NCBI RefSeq assembly: GCF_000350225.1
Contig: NW_005179316.1
Span: 1 to 64,000, forward strand
Source: Chondrus crispus
Lineage: Eukaryota > Rhodophyta > Florideophyceae > Gigartinales > Gigartinaceae
Length of the DNA stretch: 64,000 nt
Direction: 5' to 3'
Below, piece by piece: positions 11,401 through 22,500 of the stretch; the first letter of the stretch is position 1, and each line of letters begins with the position of its first letter. Both the position numbers and the translations under genes were made by a program. The notes beneath the pieces are model-generated. The model saw nothing but the letters and a program-made list of their open reading frames with translations. It was not told where the DNA came from and searched no databases.

Positions 11401-13757
11401 ATGACTTTTGCAGGCGCTCATGCGGACGAGGACGATGGCGATGACGAGCTTGTGGCCATGGAGTACGACATGGCTCAGGCGCAGGAGCAACCGGAGTACA
11501 TGATTGACTCGGAGACTCTCATCGAAGACGACCTTGCCGATGCCGGGCTCGAGGGGGGCGAGGACGACACCGATACAAACAACGATGGGGACAACGGTGT
11601 CGACTTTGATAGCCAAAACGGTGATTGCGAGGGTGAGCCTGGGGGTGAGAGTGCAGGTGCGGGTGATGGTGAGGAGGGTGAGGAGGTAGCGACCGGGGGT
11701 GAAAACGGGGAAGCAGGAGTGGCTTTCAGGTCGGAAGCTCCTATGCTATCCTATACAGCGCGCCGGCACTTCGAAACGTGCATGTCGCGATGCCACCACG
11801 ATGAGCACAAGCTCCGGGACGGAGAGCAGCTTGCTGCTTGTTTCGCCAGCATGAAAAGATCTCAGCGCATCGCCCATTTACGTTCTGTCATCCTGACCAC
11901 AGGCGCTCGACCTGGGGATACTAATGAGTTGGGCAAGAACCCCGCCCGCAGTTCCCAACAGAAGAACAGGCGAAAAGAAAAGTTTGGTGAAGGGATTCCT
12001 GACAATGTACAGCATCCAGTCGGTCAAGGTGGTAGTGGAGAGGCTGCCGCTGGTGGAGCTGTAGAGGGACAGGCTGGTGATGTTGGAGAACCCGGGGGTA
12101 TGGGAGGGGCTGCTGCTGGTGAACAGACTGCTGCTGGTGAAAAGGCTAATTCTCGCCGCGGGAGATCAACTATGATCTACGCTATGCTAGGCCAGCGCCT
12201 CTGCAAGGCATCTTTTGCTGCGATTCTGCAACTAAGTGTCCGGACAATTGAAGACCACATGACTGAGCTTCTATCCTCGAACGTTTTTGAGCTCGTCAAT
12301 CAGAGGGCGTACGATAATGGGGGGCACAAACACGGAATTCAGAGATCTTCTCTGAGGCAATTTCTCGATCACTATAGCACGGAGCATGGTCTCGAGTCCC
12401 CGAGTGGTCGTCATTCCAAGCAGGGTAAGGCATGTCGAATTCTTCCTGTCGGGACGACGAGGGCACTCGTGTACAAGGCATACACGGAGGCTTGGCCTGT
12501 TCTTTGCGCGGCTGAGTGCGCGAGACGACCGTCGTGGAAGGCTCCGGCACGCCCGCTAGCACTGCACACGTTTCGGAATTACCGGAAGAAGGACAAGGCC
12601 GAGATTCGCATCGCGACTGGAGGTAGTGATTTCTGCGATTTATGTGTGTCTCTCAAGCGGCAAATGAAGCTTTGCACTGCTGGCGATGAGCTACACCTCC
12701 CCCTTCTTCAAATCTTCAGAATGCACTGTGCTGAAGCACGCGGCGAATTCTTGACATACAAGAACAACCAACGGCTATGGAGTGTCTTTCCACAAGAACG
12801 GAGCTGTTTGAGCTCGCGCCACTATGTGTTTGATTTTGCGGAGAAGGTGCAGATTCCCAATTTATTGTGTCAAGCTGGTCAGCTTCACTACTTATTCGGG
12901 CTGAGATTCGACCTTAACGGGGTCTCAAGCAGTCGACGGAAGTTGAACTACGTCTACGGTCTCCCAGAAGGATACTGGCCGAATGACAAATCTGCGAATT
13001 CAGTATTGTCTATGCTCTTCCGCACTATGCAACTGCCAGCTGAGATTGAAGGGAGCGGCGGAACGTTGTTGTTGACTGCTGACAATTGTGGAGGGCAAAA
13101 TAAGAATAGGTTTGTTATGTGGTTTTGCGGTGGCTGGTTCTGTCTGGCCGGCAAGCGAAGGTTGTTTTGAATTTCCTCGTCGTCGGACATACTAAGAATG
13201 TCTGTGATGGTTCTTTCGGGCATGTTAAGAGACGCTTGCGGAGAACGGATGTCTGGACACCCGCTGACATGATGAAAGTCGTGAGGGATAGCAGCAAGAG
13301 CACCAAGTGCGTGCCGTCTGTTGATGTATTTTGGCGTGATTGGAAGAGGATGCTGGGGCAGTATTTCAAGATCCCGACCAAGTTTGCAATCAAGAAGTAT
13401 CAGGAGTTTACTTTCGAAAGCAGCAGCAAGGGACTGGTCAAGACGCAGAGGCTGTCCACATCCGCATCATGCGACACGTTCAACTTGTTGCGGTCATCGA
13501 AGGGCGGCGTAAATAAGAAAGGTAACACTGTCGTGGCCGCAAGCCCCGCCGCCACACTGAGGATGGCGTCTCATGATTGGGACTTGGTGCTGCCAGATGA
13601 GTCTCATCGTTTGCCGATCACCCCCTTGTCAGAGGTTTCTTCCGAGCACCACGGCTTCAGGGATCTGTACCTGAACAAGATGATTGTTGAGCCTTACATC
13701 AAGGACGAGGCTGCAAAAAGGCAGTACTACGAAGACGGCACTGCAGGACTGCTCTAA
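11401..13757 (+). pseudogene. Transposase-like gene, DNCGGQNKN/GHTKN family
   Basis: ATG at 11401 opens a 589-codon frame. An acidic Asp/Glu/Gly-rich N-terminus (to about residue 110) is followed by a region resembling a DNA-binding domain (about 230-330, RLCKASFAAILQLSVRTIEDH), a Cys motif (CDLCVSLKRQMKLC) and the core with LLTADNCGGQNKNRFVMW. The matching continuation, LVVGHTKNVCDGSFGHVKRRL, lies in the next frame to a stop at 13755. One base change near 13119-13130 therefore separates the halves; no GT-AG intron fits there. D-N-C-x-G-Q-N-K-N and G-H-T-K-N are, from memory, shared with poorly described DUF7869-like ORFs of oomycetes, chytrids and animals. A role as the transposase of the surrounding element is inferred from its place between the TIRs. 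Confidence 0.7.
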
Positions 13758-14065
13758 GGCACGCGTGAGTGGTTCCAGGACGACCGGGGCTGATGTGGGG
13801 AGGACGACGACGAGGTAGAAGACGCTGAGGATTGGGAAGGGCGGGGCTGGACGAGAGAGAGGTGCTGGTTCTGGTGGTGCGGCGGGTGTCTGGAAAAGAG
13901 TACCGTCGCCCACGTTGCGAGGGCACCGGCGCGCACGTTTCCAGGGCTCAAAGTTTTTGCGTCTGCTTCTGTTTGGCATGAGTACGGGCAGCTTGACCTC
14001 AAGCTTGTGCAGAATACGGAGCGTGCGCGCGAGCTGTTCAGGCGAGGCGTGTCACAAGCAAGGGC

Positions 14066-14126
14066 ACGGCGTTCATCTGGCACTCCTGGGGCATGCCATG
14101 CCCGAAGAGTGCCAGATGAACGCCGT
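14066..14126. repeat. Long perfect hairpin
   Basis: The arm ACGGCGTTCATCTGGCACTC pairs exactly with GAGTGCCAGATGAACGCCGT. The loop contains a second stem (GGGCATG/CATGCCC). It lies in the 3' non-coding part of the 3.65-kb transposon and could be subterminal transposase-binding structure or a nested foldback. Confidence 0.85.
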
Positions 14127-14203
14127 CCGCGCGCTTCAGCCCCAACTCCAGCAGTGCTGAAGCTGAAGTGTGCAGTGCTGGAGCTGAGGCTTAAGCGCGC
14201 GCT
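14127..14203. repeat. Second imperfect hairpin
   Basis: GCGCGCTTCAGCCCC-AACTCCAGCA pairs with TGCTGGAGCTGAGGCTTAAGCGCGCGC, with a few mismatches and bulges, directly after the first hairpin. Confidence 0.7.
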
Positions 14204-14668
14204 CGACGCGCGCAAGGTGTCCCACGACGCGCTGCGGCACCACCCGCGCAACTCGCGCGTGCTTGCCAAGGCCGCGTCGTATTGGAAGGTCGTGGGAGGG
14301 AGGGTTGAAGAGAGGGCGGGCGGGGAGCAGGAGGTTTTGTAGAGGCACATGAGAGCGGGAGGGATGCCGGAACGGTAGCGGGGACCGGAGGGAATAGTTT
14401 GTGAGGGTTATTGCGCGTGGGGCGGCCAGTGGGCAGCCACGACGCTTGGCGGGCGTCAACACGCACTGAAGGGTAGCTGTAAGGACTGGATGCTGTAAGT
14501 ACTGGATGCTGTAAGTTGTAAAACACTAAAAGTGAGCAAACGCGAGAACGGGATCAGATTTTTCCATTCTGTGGAGTGCAGGTGAAATCTAGCACTCTGC
14601 ACTATAAAAATGGTCTTTTGGGCGAAAGTTGCGAAAATTCATATTTCGGCCATAACTTTCATCCACTA

Positions 14669-14706
14669 GAAGCTTCATAACCCCATCCGACCATTGGAGC
14701 CTTCCC
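14669..14706 (-). repeat. Right TIR of the 3.65-kb transposon
   Basis: Read on the minus strand from 14706 it begins GGGAAGGCTCCAATGGTC and TTATGAAGCT, matching the left TIR. Confidence 0.8.
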
Positions 14707-14710
14707 ATAT

Positions 14711-15548
14711 TAGACACACTCAGGGCGTCTGAGAGTGCATAACGAATTATATCTGCCACATCGAAGGCGTCAAGAATAGATTTGCTCATGGCCGGGCTTT
14801 GTACTTCCCGTTGTAAAAACGACTTGAAAGGGCCAAAAACCGTCACATCAAGGGGCTGTAAAACATAAGACGTATGCGCAGGAAGCCCCACCACGACCAC
14901 ATCATTGTCCTTTAGGTACTGCAGCACCGTATACTGAATGTGGCAACTGTAGCCATCAAACAGCAATAAAAGTTTTTTCCACCCGACACGGAGCTCCTTA
15001 GTCTCTTCAAAAAAAGATATATCCCAGTCCAAAAAATTTTAGAGTCCACGCCAGCAGGATCACGCTGATAAAAGTAGCATGGCGGCAAAAAATTATGCAC
15101 AGTCTGAATTGTAGCACCCACGCGACGGTAATGTGGCTGTTTTCCCGGGTACACCACAATTGGCTTGAATTCCTGACCAGCGGCATTTACGACACACATA
15201 ATTGTGACTCGATCTAAATTGCCTTTTGTTTTTGCAGCAGTAGACAACAAGTTACGATTTGCCAATCCAATCCCCTTTCTTAGGCTTCTACCCGTCATTT
15301 TGTGAAACGAAACCCCAGACTCATCCACGTTAAAGATACTTCTGGGGTCATCAATACTGTAGCGATGAATAATTTCTTGCAGCCGGGCAATGTGTTCGCA
15401 AACTATGGGCCGTGTAACGGCCTTGATACGAGCTTGTTCTATTGCTCGGACAGGTTTTATACTTAGATCTGAATGACGAGTGAGGAAGCACTTGACCCAG
15501 CGGAGGGAAGGAAGCCTGACAACAAAAGGCAATTGGCGACGAAACCAA
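14711..15548 (-). pseudogene. Core of split pogo/CENP-B-like (DDE_1) transposase
   Basis: On the minus strand, from about 15548: a helix-turn-helix tail (WVKCFLTRHSDLS), SIFNVDESGVSF (first catalytic Asp block), KPIVVYPGK, then LLLLFDGYSCH (second Asp block), LPAHTSYVLQPLDVTVFGPFK and DVADIIRYALSDALSVSN. This order is diagnostic of the DDE_1 superfamily (pogo, Jerky, CENP-B-like). A frame change near 15035 separates the first and second catalytic blocks. The N-terminus is missing because a Copia fragment abuts at about 15550, and the C-terminus was displaced to 10660-11050 by the ATAT-flanked transposon. It is a dead plain DNA transposon. Confidence 0.88.
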
Positions 15549-15551
15549 CTT

Positions 15552-15754
15552 GAGGCTTGGAGCGACGCTGACTGGGCAAGAGACCAAGACAAGCGCAGAT
15601 CTCGATCTGGAATTGTTCTCACCATTGGTGGAAACCCCGTTCTCTGGACGTCAAAACTGCAGCCCTCCGTTGCTAGCTCAACTGCGGAAGCGGAATTCTA
15701 CGCCCTTTCGGAATGTGTTAGAGATGTGAACTGGTGTAGAAGGGTACTTATTCA
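15552..15754 (+). mobile_element. Copia RNase H fragment cut by assembly gap
   Basis: Plus-strand translation gives SDADWARDQDKRRSRSG, SSTAEAEFYALSE and VNWCRR, the classic Copia RNase H blocks. It abuts the truncated pogo-like gene on the left and the run of N on the right, so its extent is unknown. Its wording differs from both Copia elements nearby, indicating a third lineage. Confidence 0.85.
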
Positions 15755-15855
15755 GNNNNNNNNNNNNNNNNNNNNNNNNNNNNNNNNNNNNNNNNNNNNN
15801 NNNNNNNNNNNNNNNNNNNNNNNNNNNNNNNNNNNNNNNNNNNNNNNNNNNNNNN
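15755..15855. other. Assembly gap (about 100 N)
   Basis: A run of unknown bases of near-round length, likely a scaffold join; the true distance between flanks is unknown. Confidence 0.99.
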
Positions 15856-16574
15856 GACTTCTTGTTTTTCTCAGGTTTACATTTAGGGTGAAACCCTGTT
15901 TGGCCTGGGGGGGGGGGGGGGGTGGGTCTTTCACCCAGTTACGGTACGCAGTTCGACCCTTCCAAACCGTCACTCCGTGTTTTTTGGTCGCATGCTTTAG
16001 GGGGACCGAGCGGAAGGCATGGTCAAATATCACGTTTTGTGGCTTGCGGTAGTTTGTCGTATCCAGGGCTATGAAAGGGGCTGGGTTTGAGAGTCACAGT
16101 ATGTGTGCCAGGCCGTGGAAAGGAAGTCGTGGGGAGAAGGGGTTTTTGGAATGACTCGGGAAGAGAGTCCAGCGTAATTTATGTCTTGTTGCTGGCCATA
16201 TACGGATCATAGGGATCCGGGCGTTGATTGTGGCGCCTTCGGTTTCGCGCTAAAGTTGTATGTGCTCGTCTGAAAAGAGTTCTGTTCGTAGTTCTTAGCG
16301 GGAAAGGTGGTGGAGGAGGTACTACACTTCGAAAAACTATGTGAAAATCCCGGTTGGTAATTAAGCGTGCAACAGTTATGTACCGTAGTACGCGTAACTT
16401 AACTGTAGTACGCAATGCATTGCATAACGCACTGCACGTGTTTTTGGAGTGCCTTATCTCCCGAGGTGTACGTGTACAGTCCTATCGCATATCATTTATT
16501 TCTAACAATAGGGGGGGGGGGCTGTCGTATCTTACACGTGTACATAGCACTCCCACCGTACTTAACACCGTCGT
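15856..16574. other. Spacer with poly-G tracts, no gene seen
   Basis: Contains a G run of about 15-16 near 15907-15922 and another of 10 near 16511-16520. No coding frame or RNA gene is supported. Its end GTCGT (16570-16574) is the target duplication of the Copia element that follows. Confidence 0.6.
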
Positions 16575-17154
16575 TGTAAGAATTATGAAGTATAAGGCGT
16601 TTCCAGTGTAATCTAGTATTATCGGGAACTGTTGAGGACGTGTAAGCAACGGCGCTGTACTGCGCTGTACCTTGCTGTCAGCTCGCACGCGGGTTGCAAC
16701 TTTAATTCGCCAACACATCCAGCGCACAGTATCCTTGCTGTAATGGTTACATTTAGTGTAACTACTGCCTAACACGTAGTTTTATTGGTAGTTGTGTATT
16801 TTGCTGAGCTGTATAGGTTTTCACCCGAGCTACTAAGCCACGGTTTCCTGTACCAGCTTAGATTTTAGAACTCTATAAAAGTCTGAGTTCGTGTGGGCTT
16901 AGAGGACTAGCCTCACCCATTACCAACCGAACATCAACGAATATCAACGAGAAGTATTTCCTCAGAACGAACTAGCCGATCTAGTGTTCGCCTCGGACAG
17001 GCTGTCCCTCACGCCCATCGGGGGGTACCTTCGGACATCGGCAAGTAGGTGTCCAATCCGAGTTTCATTTTAAGGGGGTGCTCCCGACGAGCACTTATCA
17101 AGATATCTAATCAGCTTTACAGTGTAACAGCTGTGAGGCGGGGTTTTTGCTACA
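16575..17154 (+). repeat. 5' LTR of young Copia element
   Basis: Contains TATAAAAG at about 16875, a plausible core promoter, followed by sequence repeated in the 3' LTR. Transcription start and polyadenylation sites are not resolved by eye. Confidence 0.95.
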
Positions 17155-17200
17155 TTGCGCAATCACGCAAAACTCGATTAAGTTACTGTCTCTGTTTTAA

Positions 17201-17312
17201 GTACCTGTGGGCTGGAGTGCCAGGTACTAGTTGTCTGTTGAAGTACCTGTGGGCTAGAGTGCCAGGTACAGTTTGTCTGTGTTCAATACCTGTGGGCTGG
17301 AGTGCCAGGTAT
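17201..17312 (+). repeat. Three tandem 27-nt hairpins in the Copia leader
   Basis: GTACCTG...CAGGTAC recurs at 17201-17227 and 17243-17269, and as ATACCTG...CAGGTAT at 17286-17312, all with the loop sequence TGGGCTRGAGTGC. The third copy changes both partners of one pair (G-C to A-T), which keeps the stem. Spacing is about 42-43 nt. An RNA role such as packaging or dimerisation is inferred from position between LTR and gag. Confidence 0.8.
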
Positions 17313-17770
17313 CTGAACGTGCTTCGGCACTGAGTTATTACACTTCTAGGGTGCGTTGCCTGTGTACCAAGATCTCTTGCTCGACTCGTCGCTCCCCCAC
17401 CGGTCTCTTTGAGGCGGATAACGGTGTCGCTCGAAAGAGCTGGTGGAGTGGCCAGGGCCTGAGGTGGACGGGAAGGGTGACGAGCTAGGAGCACAAACGC
17501 TCTTTCGCCTCACTTTTTTTCTGCTGATTGGTGTTGGCTTGGTAGCGAGTGGCGAACTGTCTTTAAGTCGCATTGTTTGGATCAGGACCTTGCCAGCGGT
17601 AGTGAAGCTTTAAAACGGTGTCGTGCTAAGTTCCTGCAAGAGACCAGTCTGAGGTTAAAGGCTGTCGTGCAGTTTACTGTATAGCCTCTCTAAGGAAGTC
17701 TCGTAAGGATCAGAAAGCACCTTTCTCTGACAACGCAGAGAAGGGTAGAACGCTGAAATCGTATCCTGAC

Positions 17771-17887
17771 CCGGACGGTATCCGGGCGTCAGAGGTCGGA
17801 CCTCAACCACCTGCAGGGGCTGCAGGCGTCGGGAGTCGGACTCCAAAGAACCTACCTGTAAGGGCTACAGGCGCCAAGGGTCGGACC
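17771..17887 (+). repeat. Alternating hairpin cluster upstream of gag
   Basis: Six short stems occur in 117 nt: CCGGA-CGGTA-TCCGG (17771-17785); GAGGT-CGG-ACCTC (17792-17804); CCTGC-AGGGGCT-GCAGG (17810-17826); GGAGT-CGG-ACTCC (17832-17844); CCTGT-AAGGGCT-ACAGG (17855-17871); GGT-CGG-ACC (17879-17887). CGG-loop and GGGCT-loop hairpins alternate. Between copies the arms differ by paired changes while the loops stay fixed. Confidence 0.8.
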
Positions 17888-17989
17888 GGAACAAGTGAAC
17901 AAGGAGGTCACCGATCGACTTCAGACTGCCACCGATCTACCTTCGTCGTCCAATCTGGTCTTCTCCGTCTTTGACAGAATAGAAGCAAA

Positions 17990-19522
17990 ATGGCTTCCCA
18001 GTCGCAGGCTTCTCCGTTGGATCGGGCCTTGTTCTGCCACTCGGTGGACATGGCTTCTTTGACTCGAGCACAAGCGGGCTTTATCAACTCCGTCCGCATG
18101 CTCGACGATGAAATCAGATCTGGACCACTTTCTTCAGAGGAGCTTAAGGCCGCAGTGGCCGAGATGTTCCCTCCGGCCGTACTATTTGGTGATGAGATCA
18201 ACGCTTTACCGTACGCTCACCGTGCTCTTCGAACTTGGCTTGACACCAATGGTGCCAACCTCACTCAGCACAGTAGCCGTCGGATTCCTCTCACCTTAGC
18301 AACAAGCCTCTATGACGAAGCTGAAGACCGGGACATCGCCGAAACATTTGCTCGTGAGCTTGTAGCAGCTGGAAAGAAAAAGCGGACCAATGAGCCAAGA
18401 GTTGTCGCTCCGTCTGCCGACGTCGTTCACACCACAAACGCCGATGCTAGCGTTGCTCATAAGATTGCAATGCGTTTCAAGGACGAGAGACAGAAGTTTT
18501 CAGGAGCAGTTGGAGAGTTCTTCAACGACTTTGTTGCGGATTACACACGTGCCGCTAGTGACTACGACCTATCTTCCTCGCAGAAGCTTCAGTATATGCA
18601 TAACCTATTCACTGGTGATGCAAAGCGCTTCTACAACAAGATCGAATCATACGCAGCGACGTTCCCGCAAGCAGTAGAGATGATTGAAAAAGAGTATAAT
18701 TCTTGTGTCCGCCAAGATCGGTGCAAGAATTATCTCTCGTCTCTCCGTGTGACCAAGTTTGTTGCAGATGGACTTGAAACCTCTGCTGCCCTTGAGAAGA
18801 CATACAAGGTTATCACAAAGCTTGCTCCGCAGGTCCCGCAATCACATCGTGGCGAGGCTCACAAGGTGGAATTTCTTCGCAGAGCCGTTGTCGGATATGA
18901 CTGGGCTACAGAACCACTTTCGCGTATCGCTACTCACAACCTGTCTTTCCAGATGTTATATGGTGAGTTAGAGTCTGCACTTCATCTTGCCAAGGAAGGA
19001 CAGCTAGCGAGGGTTCGGGACTCAGTATCCGTCAAGACTGCGAAGAACGAAGACGACTTCTCTGGCGTATTGTACCAAAGTCAAGGGCGATACCTGAACA
19101 GACACCAAGGTCTTAGGACTCGACCTCCTACGCAAGGTTATCACGCACAGCAATCAAAACAAACATTTGGCAGGAATGACCCACTTAAAGTTATGGGTTG
19201 TTTCAATTGCGGCGAATCTAATCATCGCATAAGTGACTGTCCAAAAGCCATAAATGCTGCTGTTGCCGCAAAACGCCGACTAGAGTACTATGCTAAGAAG
19301 CGCCAGCAGACTCCTTCCGCCCACCTGGTGCTCTATGAACTCTGCTCCCAGCTGGACTCCGGACACACGAATGATCCGGATGATCAGCACGACTTGGGGC
19401 AGGTCTTCGAGATTGACCAGAGCCACGGAAACGATGCTGGAGTGTTCGATCCTGAAGGTGAGGACGACACGGCTCCTGAGGAAACCGATATTGAACATCC
19501 GGATTTTCCTCTGAGGGAATGA
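17990..19522 (+). CDS. gag: Copia gag polyprotein
   Basis: A 510-residue capsid-type protein of the young Copia element. A CCHC zinc knuckle (CFNCGESNHRISDC) lies near residue 405, preceded by a helical region and followed by an acidic Asp/Glu-rich tail. The ATG at 17990 is the first in frame after the hairpin leader. It assembles particles and binds element RNA by family knowledge. Confidence 0.93.
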   Translation: MASQSQASPLDRALFCHSVDMASLTRAQAGFINSVRMLDDEIRSGPLSSEELKAAVAEMFPPAVLFGDEINALPYAHRALRTWLDTNGANLTQHSSRRIPLTLATSLYDEAEDRDIAETFARELVAAGKKKRTNEPRVVAPSADVVHTTNADASVAHKIAMRFKDERQKFSGAVGEFFNDFVADYTRAASDYDLSSSQKLQYMHNLFTGDAKRFYNKIESYAATFPQAVEMIEKEYNSCVRQDRCKNYLSSLRVTKFVADGLETSAALEKTYKVITKLAPQVPQSHRGEAHKVEFLRRAVVGYDWATEPLSRIATHNLSFQMLYGELESALHLAKEGQLARVRDSVSVKTAKNEDDFSGVLYQSQGRYLNRHQGLRTRPPTQGYHAQQSKQTFGRNDPLKVMGCFNCGESNHRISDCPKAINAAVAAKRRLEYYAKKRQQTPSAHLVLYELCSQLDSGHTNDPDDQHDLGQVFEIDQSHGNDAGVFDPEGEDDTAPEETDIEHPDFPLRE

Positions 19523-22500
19523 GTCGTCGCCTTTCTCTCAATAAGAGACGATCCGATGACTCTGACACCACGGAATCAATCTATGCTTGCGATGCTCGTG
19601 AACTAGAAGCATTTTCAAGTTTACAAGTCGAAGAGTTTCATGGAGCTTGCATAGATACAGGAGCTCAAAAGAGTTTTGTCGGAATGCCACAGCTAAAGGC
19701 ATATTGTCGCTTCGTGAGTCAGGATCTGGTGCTTAGAGGTCAGGAAGGTGATCGAAATTTCATGTTTGGCAAACAGTCGCATGTCAGTTTGGGTTTGTTC
19801 GAAATTCGTATTCCCATCGGTGATTTGCACTACCTAAAGCTCTCAGTTAACGTAGTCGACATTAATGTCCCGTTACTGCTGGGGCTAGACATCATGTCGG
19901 AATATAGAACTGTCGTCGACGTTGCTGATGGATTGCTCTTCAGCAAAAGTTATGGTTGGAAACTCCCCCTTGATCGGAAACTCGGGCATTTGTACCTAAA
20001 CTGGAAGTCATCAGTTCTGTACACGTCTTCGGAGTTGACGAAAATCCATCGTCATTTTTTCCATGCCAACCCCGACAGAGTTTTCGACCTAATGAAGAGA
20101 GCTGAGAACGCCGAAGCAACACCGCAGACTCACCGCGCCTTGAAAGACATCTCTCAGACTTGTGCGATATGTCAGAGGCTTGCTAAAGCACCTAGCCGTT
20201 TCAGGGTTGCTCTACCAAATGAGGACGTGATATTCAACAGAACTGTGTACATGGACTTGATGAAACTTGATGGAAAATCGACTTTGCATATCATCGATAA
20301 AGACACCCTGTTTAGTGCTGCCGCATTCCTCAGCGAAGGCGAAACAGCAGATGATGTCTGGAATGTGTACATGCGCTCCTGGGTCATTCCCTATGTCGGT
20401 TTTTCTGAAATTGTCCATTGTGATCAAGGTCCGCAGTTCACGTCAGAACGGTGGAAAAGTTTGCTCTTGAAGGCTGGAATACGTCAAGATGAATCCGGTG
20501 TCGAGAGCCATAATGCACTAGGCGCTGGAGAAAGGTATCACTCCTTCCTTCGCCAGATCTATCGTAAGGTCCGTGCTGAGCATCCCAACCTAGCTCATGA
20601 CTATGCTCTCTCTCTTTCGGTGAAGTCCATGAACGAAATAGCCGGGCCAAATGGACTCTGCCCTATGCTCCTCGTTTTCGGCGTACTTCCGCGGATGCCT
20701 CTAGCAACAAAAGACTTACCGGAACAACGCGAACGCATGAATGCGATGAAGACCGCAAGGTCGGAAATGGTTAAGCACGTTGCGAGAGCTCGTCTTTCTA
20801 CGGCACGGAGAAGTAATGTACCTGGAGCAGCAAATTCGGAAATCCAAGCAGGTTGTAATGTACTTGTATATCGTGAACGACCGGATGAATGGCGTGGACC
20901 GTTTCGAGTGTTGAGTTGCGACGGGAAACAAGTGGTACTCGATGTTAACGGTCGTCATAGCACTTTTTCTGTTGACAAGGTCAAGCCGCATAGGATACCT
21001 TCCGTTAATTCTGAGCAACCGTTACGAGCAGATTCAATTCAGATCCAGGCTCTGAATGCGCCCGACTATGGTTCAAACATTGGTGGTGCTTCTATTAATG
21101 ATCCAGCCATGGTTGCCGCGAATACGTTCTTTACGGGGATTCTTGTTAGCTTCAAGGATCTCAAGCATCATGGTGATATTTCTGAGCCGTGCAACGAAGT
21201 TCTGCCAACTTATCTGACTGAAGTCTTGAAGATAGGTGATCAAAGAGAAGATACCGAGCCATTCCTTTCTGCGAAACAAAAGGAAGTGGATGGTCTGACG
21301 TCGAGAGGCACTTTCATGAAGGTAAAGCAGTGGGACGTTTCTAAAGATGCGAACATTCTCGGCGGGAGGTTTGTCTGCACTTTGAAAAACAAAGGAACTG
21401 ACAAGGAAAAGGCCAAAGCTCGCTACGTTGCTCAAGGACACAGGGACAAAGAAAAGCCCTTTATTGTCCATAATGTCACAACACTGCGCCAGAGCTCGGT
21501 CAAGATCCTAGTTTCCACCTGTGCAGTTCGAAACTTTCGCATCTTCTCTCATGATGTTACTCAGGCATATCTCCAGAGCGATGAGAAATTGACAAGGGAG
21601 ATTTACATCAAGCCGAAGAAGCAGGATCAAAAGTTTTTTGGCGTCACTGACCAAGAACTGCTTCGGCTTTTGAGAGCTCTATATGGTATCACTGACGCAG
21701 GAGACTACTGGAGTGTCACTTTAGACACTCACGTCAAGTCCGATTTGCAGATGGTTCCGCTCGAGACTGATCCGTCGCTCTACATGAAGAACGGTACTAA
21801 TTGCGTCGAAGGACTTCTTGGTGCATATATAGATGACTGCCTACTTGGCGGAGATGAAGGTTTTCAAGAGCTGACTAAGGACATGCGGTTGAAGTTTGAC
21901 TCTAGACCCAGGGAATGGGACAATGTCGAGTTCTTAGGAACTCAAATTCGGACTTCATGGATGCATGCTGACGGACGCAAAGCTCGAGTGTTCTCTGTAG
22001 GGCAGCCAGACCATCTCTCTAAGGTTTGCAAGATTCCGACAGACGTCAGCTTCGAAAGATTCAGATCAGTTCGCGCATCTTTCGCCTGGCTAGCTCACAG
22101 CAGACCCGATGTCTGCTGCGCGATCAATCGATCAGCTCAAGTCACTGAAGAAACTTTCTCCAAGCGGCATGTTGAAGAGATGAACTGTTCTATACACCGT
22201 GTTAGATCCTCGCTGGACCTGTTCCTAACCTACAGTCCGCTTGATCTTGGAACTCTTCACCTTAGAGCATACACGGATGCCTCTTTCGCGACCAACGACG
22301 ACCATTCGTCGCAGCTTGGATATGTCGTTTTGTTATGTGATGCCTCGGATAGGTGTCACGTCTTGGACTTCGCCAGTCGTAAATGCAAACGTGTCGTAAG
22401 GTCAATCATGGCAGGGGAGATCTACGCGTTTGCCGAAGGGTTCGATGATGTGTTTGCCATTCGACACACATTGGAGAAACTCTACAAGCGTAAGATCCCT

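Larger units (their letters stand above)
11055..14706 (+). mobile_element. 3.65-kb DNA transposon with TIRs and ATAT target duplication
   Basis: The two ends are inverted repeats of about 38 bp: G(A/G)GAAGGCTCCAATGGTC at 11055 and its reverse complement ending at 14706, diverging after TTATGAAGCT. Flanking ATAT at 11051-11054 and 14707-14710 is the target duplication, and removing one copy joins the two halves of the pogo-like gene in frame. Inside are a plus-strand transposase-like gene (11401-13757) and, at the right, a GC-rich non-coding part with two large hairpins (14066-14203). I do not recognise the superfamily from the ends. Confidence 0.8.
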
